Below, in pieces: positions 1 to 8,578 of a stretch of 43,930 bases of DNA. The position numbers and the translations under genes were made by a program. How positions within the stretch are numbered: the stretch's first letter is position 1; each line of letters begins with the position of its first letter. The stretch spans positions 1 through 43,930 of the forward strand of contig CAMCYL010000012.1 of assembly GCA_945883905.1 (NCBI GenBank), written 5' to 3'. The notes beneath the pieces were generated by a model. The model ran no database searches. It was not told where the DNA came from and saw only the letters and a program-made list of their open reading frames with translations. Origin of the DNA: Akkermansia muciniphila. Lineage in GTDB: Bacteria > Verrucomicrobiota > Verrucomicrobiia > Methylacidiphilales > CAMAQI01.

Positions 1-1
1 C

Positions 2-166
2 TCAATTTTAACGACGAATGATTTAAGAACGGTGACGAAGTTTTCTCATCCGTGGTTTGGCCCGATGAATGCGCGGGAGTGGTATGCGTTGGCGGGATCG
101 CATATGGGGATTCATCGGATTCAGATGGAGCGAATTATCAAGGGATTGACGGCTAATTTTTCTTAG
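2..166 (+). CDS. DinB-like family protein, C-terminal fragment
   Basis: An open frame enters from the left edge and stops at 164-166, giving the last 54 residues of a protein. The visible part contains HPWFGPMNAREWYALAGSH followed by a helix ending in ERIIKGL. This resembles the last helices of DinB/DUF1569-type four-helix proteins, which carry a conserved His in a GPLTAREW..H-like segment and bind metal. It converges with pepA and the two genes overlap by 14 bases. Function cannot be stated from this fragment; the family includes thiol-dependent metalloenzymes of mostly unknown substrate. Confidence 0.55.
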   Translation, partial: SILTTNDLRTVTKFSHPWFGPMNAREWYALAGSHMGIHRIQMERIIKGLTANFS

Positions 167-1580
167 TCCACGACTCAAGGGCTTCGATGGTTAAATGAAC
201 TCCGAATCCCGTCGATCCTTTTTCGATGCAGGGCAGGGCCTTTGCAGTGGTGGCAGTTCCAGCGATATCGACATGAACCCAAGGGGTTTCCTCTGCAAAG
301 GTTTTTAAAAATGAGGCCGCAGTACAAGATCCGGCATCGCGTCCCCCCGTATTTTTAACACAGGCGATCTCACTTCGGATCTGTTCATCGTATTCATCGC
401 CGACGGGCATCGGCCAGACCAGATCTCCCGATTGATGGCCTGCGATACAGAAAAGATCTCTGAGAGAGTCTTGATTGGAGAAAACCCCTGCGCGTCGAGT
501 TCCGAGAGCGACGATCATTGCTCCGGTCAGTGTGGCGAAATCGACGATCCACTCCGGTTTGAGATGGATTCGTGCATAGGCAATCGCATCTGCAAGAATG
601 ACTCGTCCTTCGGCATCGGTGTTTAATACTTCAATCATTTTTCCGTCGTAGGATTTAACAAGGTCGGAGGGACGATAGGCATTAGAGCTCGGCATGTTTT
701 CCACGCTTGGAATGAGTCCGATAATATTGAGAGGAAGTTTAAGGCGTGAGGCCGCTTGCATAATTCCGAGAACAGCACAGCCTCCCATTTTATCGTATTT
801 CATCTCTTCCATGCTTGCCGCTGGCTTGATCGAGATTCCGCCTGTATCAAAAGTGACGGCCTTGCCGATGACGACGATTGGTTTCTGATTTTTTTTACCC
901 CCTTGATATTCGAGTTCAATAAAACGAGGAGGAGATTTAGACCCTTTGCCGACAGCGAGGATTCCGCCGAAGCCCTCTTTGATGAGGTCTTTTTCATCCC
1001 AGATATGACAACGGAGTTTCCATTTCATTGCGAGCTTGATCGATTCTTCGGCCATTCTCTCTGGGTAGACTTCATTTGGAGGAAGATTTCCAAGGTGACG
1101 GACATGATTGATCGATTCCCCGAAAATCTTTCCGCGGAGCAGTGCTGATTGCATTTCTTCTGATTTAGAGTTCAGAACCATAAATCGGAGGATTTTCAGG
1201 CTATTTTTGCGTTTTCGATCGGCTGGTTTAAAATCATCAAAGTGATAGGCCGCAAGGAGAGCTCCTTCGACGGCGGAGGCGAGATGGTCGCTCAAACCGA
1301 GTAAATTCAGTGTGATCTCCTCGGCGCCAATCGAGAGGAGTTGTCGAATGGCAACGCCCGTGGCTTCACGGACAATGACCGAGGAGAGTTTCTCCTTTTT
1401 TCCGAGTCCCGTGAAAATAATGCGCTGCTTTCCGTTGCGAAGAATGACGGTTGTTTCTCGTTTTCCTTCAAACTCCTCGTGAGGGATCTCTCCTGCCGAT
1501 TGACCTTGAAAAAGATATTGAATCTCCTCCCCAGATTTCGAGGGAGAATTGATGAGTTCGAGTTTAGGATTGGGTAGCAT
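153..1580 (-). CDS. pepA: Leucyl aminopeptidase (M17 family)
   Basis: This is a cytosolic two-metal aminopeptidase that removes N-terminal residues from peptides. The protein has 475 residues, normal for M17. The C-terminal catalytic domain is intact. The metal and catalytic residues fall where the family predicts: K240, D245, K252, D263, and the NTDAEGR signature with D322, E324 and R326. They sit at a constant offset of 10 from the bovine enzyme residues K250, D255, K262, D273, D332, E334 and R336. The N-terminal macro-like domain spans roughly residues 1-150. The gene is monocistronic, divergent from vapBC across an AT-rich gap. The E. coli homologue also acts in Xer recombination and transcription; nothing here shows that role. 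Confidence 0.95.
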   Translation of the reverse strand: MLPNPKLELINSPSKSGEEIQYLFQGQSAGEIPHEEFEGKRETTVILRNGKQRIIFTGLGKKEKLSSVIVREATGVAIRQLLSIGAEEITLNLLGLSDHLASAVEGALLAAYHFDDFKPADRKRKNSLKILRFMVLNSKSEEMQSALLRGKIFGESINHVRHLGNLPPNEVYPERMAEESIKLAMKWKLRCHIWDEKDLIKEGFGGILAVGKGSKSPPRFIELEYQGGKKNQKPIVVIGKAVTFDTGGISIKPAASMEEMKYDKMGGCAVLGIMQAASRLKLPLNIIGLIPSVENMPSSNAYRPSDLVKSYDGKMIEVLNTDAEGRVILADAIAYARIHLKPEWIVDFATLTGAMIVALGTRRAGVFSNQDSLRDLFCIAGHQSGDLVWPMPVGDEYDEQIRSEIACVKNTGGRDAGSCTAASFLKTFAEETPWVHVDIAGTATTAKALPCIEKGSTGFGVHLTIEALESWTKKN

Positions 1581-1629
1581 TTTTAGAATATCTCATGATT
1601 TAATCGTAAAAACCATTTAAATTAGACTT

Positions 1630-1666
1630 TTATAAAAAACATATTAACATATTTAAGGTTATAAAT
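1630..1666 (+). promoter_or_regulatory. AT-rich leader with TTATAA repeats before vapBC
   Basis: The 88-base gap between pepA and vapB is very AT-rich. TTATAA occurs at about 1630-1635 and again at about 1661-1666, with TATTAACATATTTAA between. VapB-type ribbon-helix-helix antitoxins normally bind paired palindromic sites at their own promoter, so this is a reasonable place for an autoregulatory operator. The assignment is by position and base composition only. Confidence 0.2.
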
Positions 1667-1668
1667 AT

Positions 1669-1902
1669 ATGAAAACAACAATTGATTTACCAGAGGAGTT
1701 GATGATACGAGCAAAGGTCTATGTGGCGAAAAACAAGATCACATTAAAGGAACTATTTTTAAAAGGAATTGAAGAACAGATGAAAGAATCGGGGGCGGGG
1801 GGAGAGGAGGAGCTGATTCGAGCTCTTTCCGTTGGAAGAAACAGTAAGCCCTTAGGAAGATTGAATCGAAATGAGATTTATGACCGCACAATACTTCGTT
1901 GA
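1669..1902 (+). CDS. vapB: VapB-type antitoxin (ribbon-helix-helix)
   Basis: This is a 77-residue antitoxin. It begins MKTTIDLPEELMIRAKVYV, a typical beta strand plus helix of the RHH/CopG fold used for DNA binding. A second helix follows (KITLKELFLKGIEEQM). The C-terminal tail (about residues 45-77) is charged and would be the segment that wraps the toxin. Its 3' end overlaps the PIN-domain toxin gene, so the two are translated as a coupled pair. The complex probably represses its own promoter just upstream. The subfamily is inferred from fold and partner rather than from a close match. Confidence 0.8.
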   Translation: MKTTIDLPEELMIRAKVYVAKNKITLKELFLKGIEEQMKESGAGGEEELIRALSVGRNSKPLGRLNRNEIYDRTILR

Positions 1903-2305
1903 TACAAATATTCTTCTTTATGCTGGATCTCAAGACCCTTTGGATGAAGTAAAGAGAGCGACCTCCATCGAGCTTTTAAGGAGACCGGGCTTGGGGTTAT
2001 CCGCTCAGGTATTACAAGAATACTACGAGGTTGCTTATCGAAAAAAAAGATTAGGTTTAGAGCATTATGAAGTAATGAGAGCGTTGAGATTGCTGGCACA
2101 AAAGGCAGTCCTTCCTGTGACTGCATCGTTAGTCATCGAAGCGGCACAAATTTCTGAGCGATTTAAAATCTCTTATTGGGATGCTGCAATCGTTGCCGCG
2201 GCGATCGCGTTAGGGTGCGCAACTCTCTATACTGAGGATTTAAATCATCAACAAAACTATGGCGGAGTCATTGTTGTGAATCCCTTTTTGGAATCGAATC
2301 AATGA
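1880..2305 (+). CDS. vapC: VapC-type PIN-domain ribonuclease toxin
   Basis: This PIN-domain toxin is expected to cleave RNA, in characterised VapC proteins usually tRNA or rRNA, when the antitoxin is degraded. With the start at 1880 the protein has 141 residues. An in-frame ATG at 1871 would add three. All four acidic PIN residues are visible: D8 in FVDTNILLY, E47 in LQEYYEV, D101 in SYWDAAIVAAA and D120 in LYTEDL. The toxin therefore looks active. It overlaps vapB by 23 bases (32 from the upstream ATG). Its 3' end overlaps the convergent ispH by 7 bases. Confidence 0.87.
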   Translation: MTAQYFVDTNILLYAGSQDPLDEVKRATSIELLRRPGLGLSAQVLQEYYEVAYRKKRLGLEHYEVMRALRLLAQKAVLPVTASLVIEAAQISERFKISYWDAAIVAAAIALGCATLYTEDLNHQQNYGGVIVVNPFLESNQ

Positions 2306-3591
2306 GCTGAACCACTGGCATTTGTCGGGGGAACTTGTTCCCGATAGTCTGTAGGGAGGATCGCCTCGACATCGACTCCGCGGAGTTCATAGATTCGACG
2401 AATCGTCTCTTCAATCAAGTTATTCGGACAAGAGGCGCCGGCGGTGATGCCGACCGTGACATTTCCTTTTGGGAGCCAATCTTTTGTCGAGATCTCGACA
2501 TTGTCATGTTGATTCCAATGCTCGATTTCTGAGGTGGAAATTAATTTTTCAGAATTTTTAATAAAATAAGTGGGAAGATGACCCTCTCCCATTTCAGCTA
2601 AGTGAGAGGTGTTGCTGCTATTGTAGCCGCCGACGACGATGAGGAGATCCATCTTTTCGTGATCGAGCATATCACGGAGCGCATCTTGTCTTTCTTGAGT
2701 CGCTCCGCAGATAGTATCAAAGAAACGGAAATGTTGTCCGACATTTTGAGCACCGAAACGATCTTCGATCGCTTTTTTGATTCGGTTTTGAACCTCTTCC
2801 GTTTCGCCGCGCATCATGGTGGTTTGATTTGCAACCCCGACGGCTTTTAAATGGAGATCGGGATCAAAGCCAGCGGAGTATCCCCCTTCAAATTTTTTGA
2901 GAAACTCTTCACGGTCTCCTCCGTTGCGAATGTAGTTACAGACGTAATCGGTCTCTGCGAGACTGTAAACGACGAGGTAACGTCCGGTACGATCCTCTCC
3001 CGCGGCATGGGAGGCGGTCGCCTTTGTTTCCTCGTGCCAGGCCTTTCCGTGAATGATCGAAGTGACTTGTTCCTTGCGATATTGACGGACGCGACGCCAG
3101 ACAGACATGACATCGCCACAAGTGGTATCGACGAGCTTACATCCAAGTTCCTTGAGTCGTCCGATTGTTTTCACTTCGGCCCCAAAGGCAGGAACAATGA
3201 CGACATCTTCTGAGGTCAGGTTGTCGATCGGATAATTGCCTTCGACTTCGTGCATGTGCTCGATTCCCATCGCATTGAGTTGATCATTAACTTCGGGATT
3301 GTGAATAATTTCACCGAGGACATAGATCCGTTTGCCTTTAAAAACTTTAGCGGCGGCATAAGCGAGATCGATCGCACGTTCGACACCGTAACAAAATCCG
3401 AAGGCCTTTGCGAGCTTGATCGTTAATCCGGAGTTTGTAATCGGTTGACCTGAATAACGGAGAAATTCAACGATTGGACTGCGGTAATGATTTTCGACTT
3501 CTGCTTGAACTTGGCTCATGACCTCAGGGGTCCGAAGATTCACTTTTCCGGCGGCATTCGCATGTAAGTTAGAGGACATAAGCAGGGACAC
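2299..3591 (-). CDS. ispH: 4-hydroxy-3-methylbut-2-enyl diphosphate reductase, long form
   Basis: IspH is the last enzyme of the MEP isoprenoid pathway. It reduces HMBPP to IPP and DMAPP with a [4Fe-4S] cluster. The three cluster cysteines are C67 (FGFCYGVERA), C158 (DTTCGDVMSVW) and C295 (DTICGATQERQ). The substrate-binding segment AGASCPNNLIEE lies near residue 385. At 430 residues it is much longer than the roughly 310-residue E. coli enzyme. It has about 55 extra N-terminal residues and an internal stretch around 175-245, like the long forms in cyanobacteria and some other phyla. An ATG four codons downstream is an alternative start. The gene stands alone. Confidence 0.95.
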   Translation of the reverse strand: MSLLMSSNLHANAAGKVNLRTPEVMSQVQAEVENHYRSPIVEFLRYSGQPITNSGLTIKLAKAFGFCYGVERAIDLAYAAAKVFKGKRIYVLGEIIHNPEVNDQLNAMGIEHMHEVEGNYPIDNLTSEDVVIVPAFGAEVKTIGRLKELGCKLVDTTCGDVMSVWRRVRQYRKEQVTSIIHGKAWHEETKATASHAAGEDRTGRYLVVYSLAETDYVCNYIRNGGDREEFLKKFEGGYSAGFDPDLHLKAVGVANQTTMMRGETEEVQNRIKKAIEDRFGAQNVGQHFRFFDTICGATQERQDALRDMLDHEKMDLLIVVGGYNSSNTSHLAEMGEGHLPTYFIKNSEKLISTSEIEHWNQHDNVEISTKDWLPKGNVTVGITAGASCPNNLIEETIRRIYELRGVDVEAILPTDYREQVPPTNASGSAH

Positions 3592-3686
3592 TAGCCAGCT
3601 CGCCTAAAAAATCCACTATTAAAAATAAGGAGCGAACCATATTCGTCGAAAATAACTCTGGATTTGAGAGGTGAAATAGAGGAGAC

Positions 3687-4172
3687 CTAAGCGAGGGAAA
3701 GTTTTACTCGGAGCTGGTTGGCAACCCATTGAAGATCCTTGGGATGGACTCGTGTATCGGCAATTGCCGTCATGAAATTCGCATCGTTTTTCCAGCGGGG
3801 AACGATATGCATGTGGAGATGGGCGGCGATTCCCGCCCCTGCAGCCTCTCCTAAATTGGCGCCGATATTGAAGCCGTGTGCTTTATAAAGTTCTTTTAAA
3901 GCGTTTTTGACCTCGATGATGAGCTTCAGAAATTCAAGTTGTTCCTCTTCACTCAGATCGTCCAGATCAGAGACTTTGCGATAGGGCAGGACCATTGTAT
4001 GGCCGGCATTATAAGGGAAGGCATTGAGGATGGCGAAACAGGATTTGCGTCGAGCCACAATGTGATTCTTTTCATCCTCATTTTCGTTCACCATATTCAG
4101 AAAAAGATCCGGTCCACAGTGGGAGGGATTGGAGATATAGTCGGCTCTCCAAGGAGCCCAAAGATGTTGCAT
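3687..4172 (-). CDS. HIT family hydrolase/phosphorylase
   Basis: This is a histidine-triad nucleotide-binding protein of about 161 residues. The triad is H118-x-H120-x-H122 in AAHLHMHIVPRW, preceded by NLGEAAGAGIA. The middle histidine would attack the phosphate of the nucleotide. I set the start at 4172 because MQHLWAPWRADYI matches the usual N-terminus of the Ap4A-phosphorylase-like branch. The open frame runs upstream to 4295, but that extension is low in family character and would overlap the promoter space of the divergent glycosyltransferase. The start at 4184 is also possible; neither has a clear ribosome-binding site. The natural substrate is probably a dinucleoside polyphosphate or AMP-conjugate. 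Confidence 0.88.
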   Translation of the reverse strand: MQHLWAPWRADYISNPSHCGPDLFLNMVNENEDEKNHIVARRKSCFAILNAFPYNAGHTMVLPYRKVSDLDDLSEEEQLEFLKLIIEVKNALKELYKAHGFNIGANLGEAAGAGIAAHLHMHIVPRWKNDANFMTAIADTRVHPKDLQWVANQLRVKLSLA

Positions 4173-4269
4173 GGAGTTAAACATAGCAAGAGTTGAGGCC
4201 TCATCAAGCGAAGAGAATTTCTTTCTCTTGTTCAGAGAACCGTTTTTTTGCTCTAATTTGCCGCAAATC

Positions 4270-5484
4270 ATGAAAATTCTTGTTTGGGGGATCAACTATG
4301 GGCCGGAGGTGACGGGGATTGCTCCTTATAATCAGGGGTTATGCGAGTTTTTGGTTTCTCAGGGGAATGAGGTTCATATGTTGACGACCTTCCCCTATTA
4401 TCCTCAATGGAAAAAACGGGAAGTGGATCGGGGCATTATTTATCGAAAAGAGGAGATGAATGGGGTCCAGGTGCATCGCTGTTGGCACTATGTCCCCCCC
4501 CAACCGACGGCGCTACAACGCATTGCGCATGAGGCCAGTTTTGTTTGTCACGCCTTTTTAAGGGCGCTTTTTATTTCGAAGATCGATCGAATTATTTTAA
4601 TCTCGCCACCACTTCCGATTGGAGTGGCGGGGTTCGTCCTTTCTTTATTCAAGCGGGCTCCCTTTATTTTTCATATTCAGGATCTACAGCCTGATGCAGG
4701 GATCCATCTAGGATTGATTCCGTCGCCGATCTTACAGCGTTTTTTATATTTTTGTGAGCGTTTGATTTATTCACGAGCGAATAAAATCACGGTGATTAGT
4801 CAGACGATGAAAAAGATTATTGAAAATAAAGGGCATCCTTCAGAGAAAATTTTGCTTTTCCCCAATTGGTTTCATCCAGTGGAAAGTGGAGTAAACTCGC
4901 TCTTTTCATTTCGAGAGTCATTAGGAGTTCCGAATTCAGCATTATTGATGGTTTATTCTGGGAATTTCGGTAAAAAACAGGGACTTGAAATCTTCGTGGA
5001 AGCGGCAGGAAAGCTGGCCTCTGAGAAAGGGCATTGGATTTTTTGTGGAGATGGGGCGGCGAAAGCGGAGTTAATTCGCCGCGTTGAAGAGCTTCAATTA
5101 AAGCAGGTCTATTTTCTCCCCTTGCAAGAGCTCCCTCGTTATCGTCGATTACTGGAAGAGGCAGACCTTTGTTTAGTCTCCCAAATTGGCGGAACGGGGC
5201 GATTCTTCTTTCCGAGTAAGTTATTGAGTATTTTATCGCACGGAAAGCCAGTCTTGACGGTGGCCAATGAGGATTCGGAGCTTGCCCATGCAGTGATCGA
5301 AGGATTTGGAGTGAATCATTCGAGCTATTCCTCCGATGAAATTGCAGCGACGATCGAGGAGCTCCATGCAAATCCTTTGCGTTTAAAAGAAATGGGAGAA
5401 AGAGGTCGAGAGTATGTGCAACAATTTGATCAGCAAAAGATTTTGGGGGAGTTTGAAAAACGGTTAAAGAATATGCGTGGTTAA
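4270..5484 (+). CDS. GT4 glycosyltransferase, WcaI-like
   Basis: This is a GT-B fold sugar transferase of 404 residues. The N-terminus MKILVWGINYGPEVTGIAPY is characteristic of the WcaI-like branch of GT4, where the N-terminal domain binds acceptor. SPPLPIG near residue 110 also fits. The C-terminal donor-binding domain starts around residue 200 (VYSGNFGKKQGLE) and contains FFPSKLLSILSHGKPVL near 320, where the family carries its donor-contacting glutamate region. The open frame extends to 4171, but the family start is at 4270. It probably adds a sugar to a lipid-linked envelope or exopolysaccharide intermediate. It is separated from the main sugar operon by several kilobases. Confidence 0.85.
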   Translation: MKILVWGINYGPEVTGIAPYNQGLCEFLVSQGNEVHMLTTFPYYPQWKKREVDRGIIYRKEEMNGVQVHRCWHYVPPQPTALQRIAHEASFVCHAFLRALFISKIDRIILISPPLPIGVAGFVLSLFKRAPFIFHIQDLQPDAGIHLGLIPSPILQRFLYFCERLIYSRANKITVISQTMKKIIENKGHPSEKILLFPNWFHPVESGVNSLFSFRESLGVPNSALLMVYSGNFGKKQGLEIFVEAAGKLASEKGHWIFCGDGAAKAELIRRVEELQLKQVYFLPLQELPRYRRLLEEADLCLVSQIGGTGRFFFPSKLLSILSHGKPVLTVANEDSELAHAVIEGFGVNHSSYSSDEIAATIEELHANPLRLKEMGERGREYVQQFDQQKILGEFEKRLKNMRG

Positions 5485-5549
5485 GCGCAATAGAACGTCG
5501 AGATCCCCCCCATGAAAACAATACGGAGCATAAGCGGACAGAGGGTAGT

Positions 5550-7172
5550 ATGAATATTTTATCGATGACCTCTTTTCTGCGATCGTTGCGTTCTTTTATA
5601 GCGCAGTTAATTCGTGCTTTTTATCGACGTAAACATTTTACTCTCCCCCCGGTGATTGTTGTCGGATTGTTTTTTTGGTGGATTTCAAATCCACTTCATT
5701 TGATTCAAGTCGTTTCTCGATTTATGCCGTTTTCTTTTCAGGTGAAGCAAGGGGCTCAATGGACCTCCTTTTCCTCTCTGCAAATGAAGGGAATTGAATT
5801 AGGTGAATTTGCAAGAATTGAAGCGATGACCTTGGATTGGGAGTGGATCGATTTTTTGTTTCACGGGAAAATTCAATCACTCAAGTTAAGAGCTCCGCAA
5901 TTTTGGACGGGAAAATTAGCAGAGGCCTTTCCGAAGACAGAAAATACGGAGAATAAATCGGAGATAATGCAGTTGGCAATCGATCGGATTGAGATTGAGA
6001 GGGGGTATCTATTCCTCGAAAATATCGTTTCTGGCGTCAATTTAAATATTCCATTAGGGAGAGTGAGTCCCTTGATTCTTAATAATTTTCAGATCGGCAA
6101 TCCAGAAAGTAAGGCAGCACAAACGGTGCAGAGTTTGAGGACGACGGATATGACGTTGTATTCCCCTTTTGATGCCACGTCCCCGGTGTTATCTTTTAAG
6201 GGGATTGAACTGGAGTTTACTTTTCAGGAGTTAGTGCAAAATCAAATTCGAAAACTCCGAATCAATCATCCGACGATTTATATGGGACCTGATCTTTTCT
6301 GGTTTATCGATCAGTTTCAAGCGAATCAACAATCCGACAAGAGCGTTCCGTGGATGATTCATCGACTGGAAATCGAATCGGCAGCGATCACGATTAATGG
6401 ATTTGGAAATCCAGGCTTAAAGATTCCTCTTTTTATGAGCAAAAATTTGGAGAGCGTGAGGACCGATCAATTCGGAGAGGTTTTTAAACGCAATCAATTT
6501 GAGGTTGAAAAAGGGGATCAATTTTATCCCTCCTATGGGTTGAACGTGTATGAATTCGATGGGCGAATTGAATTTGGGCTTCCTGTCACCGAGGAGAATG
6601 CGATTAATCAGGTGATTAGCTTAAAAGCGAAGGTCATTGAATGGAAAAAGCTTCAGATTTCTGAACCGTGGATTTCGGTGACCTTTGATTCACGAGGGAT
6701 TTTCGGAAAAATAGGGGGGAAGGCCTATGGGGGGTATTTAAGCGGTGAATGTGCGATTTTTTTTAAGCCAGGATTTCCTTGGACCGCCTCCTTGCATGGG
6801 AAGGGACTTCAGGTGGAGGAGCCTTTTTCTAAATTGGCGGAGGATCATTTTCAGATGACGGGAATGATGAATATCGATCTTCGAGCTGCGGCCAAATCGA
6901 CGGTTTTTGAGAAATCGACCGCAAAAATTTGGTTAACGGGCGGGGGAAAGATGGTGATTCCGGCCATCGATGACGTTTTGAAAAAACTCCCTGATTCTTG
7001 GAGTGCGTTGAAGAAGCAGATGGCGACGATCGGTTTAGAGGCCTTTAAGACCTTCGATTATACCTCTGGAACCTTTGATTTGACTTACGATCCAGTCAAG
7101 AGTCAGGCGGTGATGGAGTTGATTGGAAAACAGGGGCGAAGACGGTTCCAAGTAGATTGGAGACAAGAGTAA
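5550..7172 (+). CDS. Membrane-anchored AsmA-like protein
   Basis: The protein has 540 residues. A basic N-terminus is followed by one hydrophobic helix at about residues 33-48 (PPVIVVGLFFWWI). The rest is periplasmic and rich in short beta-strand segments such as IQSLKLRAPQFWTG and IDRIEIERGYLFLENI. That pattern, in which the text keeps returning to quantities defined on strands, is typical of AsmA/DUF748/TamB-like groove proteins that help move lipids between membranes. I see no catalytic motif. GAGGG lies 5 bases before the ATG and supports the start. The gene follows the glycosyltransferase by 65 bases and may share its transcript. The family call rests on architecture, so it could also be an unrelated beta-rich periplasmic protein. 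Confidence 0.5.
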   Translation: MNILSMTSFLRSLRSFIAQLIRAFYRRKHFTLPPVIVVGLFFWWISNPLHLIQVVSRFMPFSFQVKQGAQWTSFSSLQMKGIELGEFARIEAMTLDWEWIDFLFHGKIQSLKLRAPQFWTGKLAEAFPKTENTENKSEIMQLAIDRIEIERGYLFLENIVSGVNLNIPLGRVSPLILNNFQIGNPESKAAQTVQSLRTTDMTLYSPFDATSPVLSFKGIELEFTFQELVQNQIRKLRINHPTIYMGPDLFWFIDQFQANQQSDKSVPWMIHRLEIESAAITINGFGNPGLKIPLFMSKNLESVRTDQFGEVFKRNQFEVEKGDQFYPSYGLNVYEFDGRIEFGLPVTEENAINQVISLKAKVIEWKKLQISEPWISVTFDSRGIFGKIGGKAYGGYLSGECAIFFKPGFPWTASLHGKGLQVEEPFSKLAEDHFQMTGMMNIDLRAAAKSTVFEKSTAKIWLTGGGKMVIPAIDDVLKKLPDSWSALKKQMATIGLEAFKTFDYTSGTFDLTYDPVKSQAVMELIGKQGRRRFQVDWRQE

Positions 7173-7260
7173 ATGGGTGGCTGTGTGGATTCACCATGAA
7201 TCGTTGATTCCTTTGAAAAAAAGACTGGAAATTTATCGATATTGTCATAGTTTGCCAATT

Positions 7261-7602
7261 ATGAGTAAACCTACGATTGTTGCCTATTTGAAACCGACGT
7301 GTGGATGGAGCATGGGAGTCCGTGCGGTGATGAAGAAATATGATTTACCGTTTGAGGATAAAGATATCATTAATAGTCCTGAAAATCGGATGGAGATGAT
7401 CCAAAAAAGTGGACAGCAACTCTCCCCTTGCGTTGAAGTGAATGGGAAAATGTTGGCTGATATTAGCGGGGAAGAACTTGAGCAATGGATGTTAACCAAT
7501 CGTGTGGTTTCCGAAAATAATACTCCTGTGGATGTTCCTTTAAATCAACCCTGTGCGCATGAAATGCATCCCCCGAGTTTTCCGGTGAGTTTTAAAAACT
7601 AG
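7261..7602 (+). CDS. Glutaredoxin-family protein with CGWS active site
   Basis: This is a small thioredoxin-fold protein of 113 residues from the ATG at 7261. The open frame continues to 7177, but MSKPTIVAYLKPTCGWS is the natural glutaredoxin beginning. The active site is C14-G-W-S17, a single-cysteine CxxS form. That implies a glutathione-dependent (de-glutathionylation or cluster-carrying) role rather than dithiol reduction. The cis-proline is P56, directly followed by C57 in LSPCVEVNGKML. The C-terminal extension after residue 80 carries another Cys (C98, NQPCAHEMH). The gene is followed 26 bases later by a strong terminator. Confidence 0.85.
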   Translation: MSKPTIVAYLKPTCGWSMGVRAVMKKYDLPFEDKDIINSPENRMEMIQKSGQQLSPCVEVNGKMLADISGEELEQWMLTNRVVSENNTPVDVPLNQPCAHEMHPPSFPVSFKN

Positions 7603-7628
7603 ATATATTTTTATCAATATCTTTTATC

Positions 7629-7669
7629 AAAAACCTCCTTTGCATGGAATTTGCTTAGGAGGTTTTTTT
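7629..7669. terminator. Bidirectional intrinsic terminator
   Basis: AAAAACCTCCT at 7629-7639 pairs with AGGAGGTTTTT at 7657-7667, followed by more T. The A-run on the left supplies a U-tract for transcripts from the minus strand. It sits between the convergent glutaredoxin and HDOD genes and should end both. Confidence 0.88.
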
Positions 7670-7693
7670 GTGGGGATATTGGAAATCTCTCGG

Positions 7694-8578
7694 CTATTCG
7701 AAAGAGACCCCTTTTCCGGGGCCTGCGCTGATGGCGGCGAGAATTTTTTCGGCACTCAGTAAGATCTTGGGCATGGCAATCTCCATCATTTCGGGAGTAA
7801 GTCCGACGAGTTCAAAGACCGATTCATCGAGCTCTGTTGTAAATCCCTCTTCGCCGACGCCGACGCCGAGTTGAAGTGAGAGGTGTTTTGCTGCGTGAAC
7901 ATGGGCAACGAGCGGGAGATGTTCGTGGGCGGCAAGACTCGGACGGGGGTAGTAAAGGGCGGTTTGAATGAGATTGATTGGATAAGACCAACTCTCCAAG
8001 AGGATTCCACCGACATCGGTGTGATCGTAGCCAAAAATCACTTTTTCTGATTCTCTCCAGCTACATTGATGTTCCTTTTGATGGATCCGCACCTCTTCAA
8101 AGGATTCGGCACAGGAATAGGCAAGGGCTAATTTACCGACGTCATGGAGCAGTCCTGCAAGGTAAGCTAAATCGGGGGGGACTTTTCCACTTTCTTTGGC
8201 AATAATCTCTGCGGCAATCGCAACGCAGAGGGAATGTTTACAAAGATCTCCTGGTTCCCATCCGTAACCTCCGGTGATACTGTTTGAGAGCCAGCGACCT
8301 GCAATCGTAAGGCTTGCGACCTTAAAAATTTCACGATTTCCTAATCGAAGCAAGGCCTGATGGAGGCTGTCACATTTGCTATCCCCGAAAAAAGCGGAAT
8401 TGGCGGTTCTCAGGATAGCGCTTGAAAGACCGGCATCTTTTTTGATGAGCGCCTCAGTCTCTTCGACTGTTGTGTCCGGATTTTTAAGAGCCGTTTGCAG
8501 TTTAGGAAGAAGCCAAGGGGAGGCTGGAAGTGATTTGGCCATTTCACAGACGATTTGGAGGGGAAGTGGATCGCTCAT
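7694..8578 (-). CDS. HDOD-domain signalling protein
   Basis: This 294-residue protein consists almost entirely of an HDOD domain. It includes an LIKKDAGLSSAILRTANSA segment near residue 45 and an HD motif (H145-D146) in LAGLLHDVGKLAL. A conserved H115 and a YDHTDVGG segment near residue 195 follow. HDOD proteins are output or scaffold domains related to HD hydrolases and often accompany chemotaxis or cell-cycle signalling. The retained HD pair leaves phosphodiesterase activity possible but not shown. The start codon overlaps the cheD stop (TCAT on the plus strand, 8575-8578), so the two are translationally coupled. A role downstream of or parallel to chemoreceptor adaptation is an inference from that coupling. 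Confidence 0.88.
   Translation of the reverse strand: MSDPLPLQIVCEMAKSLPASPWLLPKLQTALKNPDTTVEETEALIKKDAGLSSAILRTANSAFFGDSKCDSLHQALLRLGNREIFKVASLTIAGRWLSNSITGGYGWEPGDLCKHSLCVAIAAEIIAKESGKVPPDLAYLAGLLHDVGKLALAYSCAESFEEVRIHQKEHQCSWRESEKVIFGYDHTDVGGILLESWSYPINLIQTALYYPRPSLAAHEHLPLVAHVHAAKHLSLQLGVGVGEEGFTTELDESVFELVGLTPEMMEIAMPKILLSAEKILAAISAGPGKGVSFE

Noticed and set aside
756-1148. 130-codon plus-strand ORF inside pepA
   Set aside because: It lies fully antisense to a well-conserved aminopeptidase and shows no family features; a shadow of pepA codon use.
4817-5521. 234-codon minus-strand ORF opposite the GT4 gene
   Set aside because: Long but antisense to a convincing glycosyltransferase, with irregular composition and no domain.
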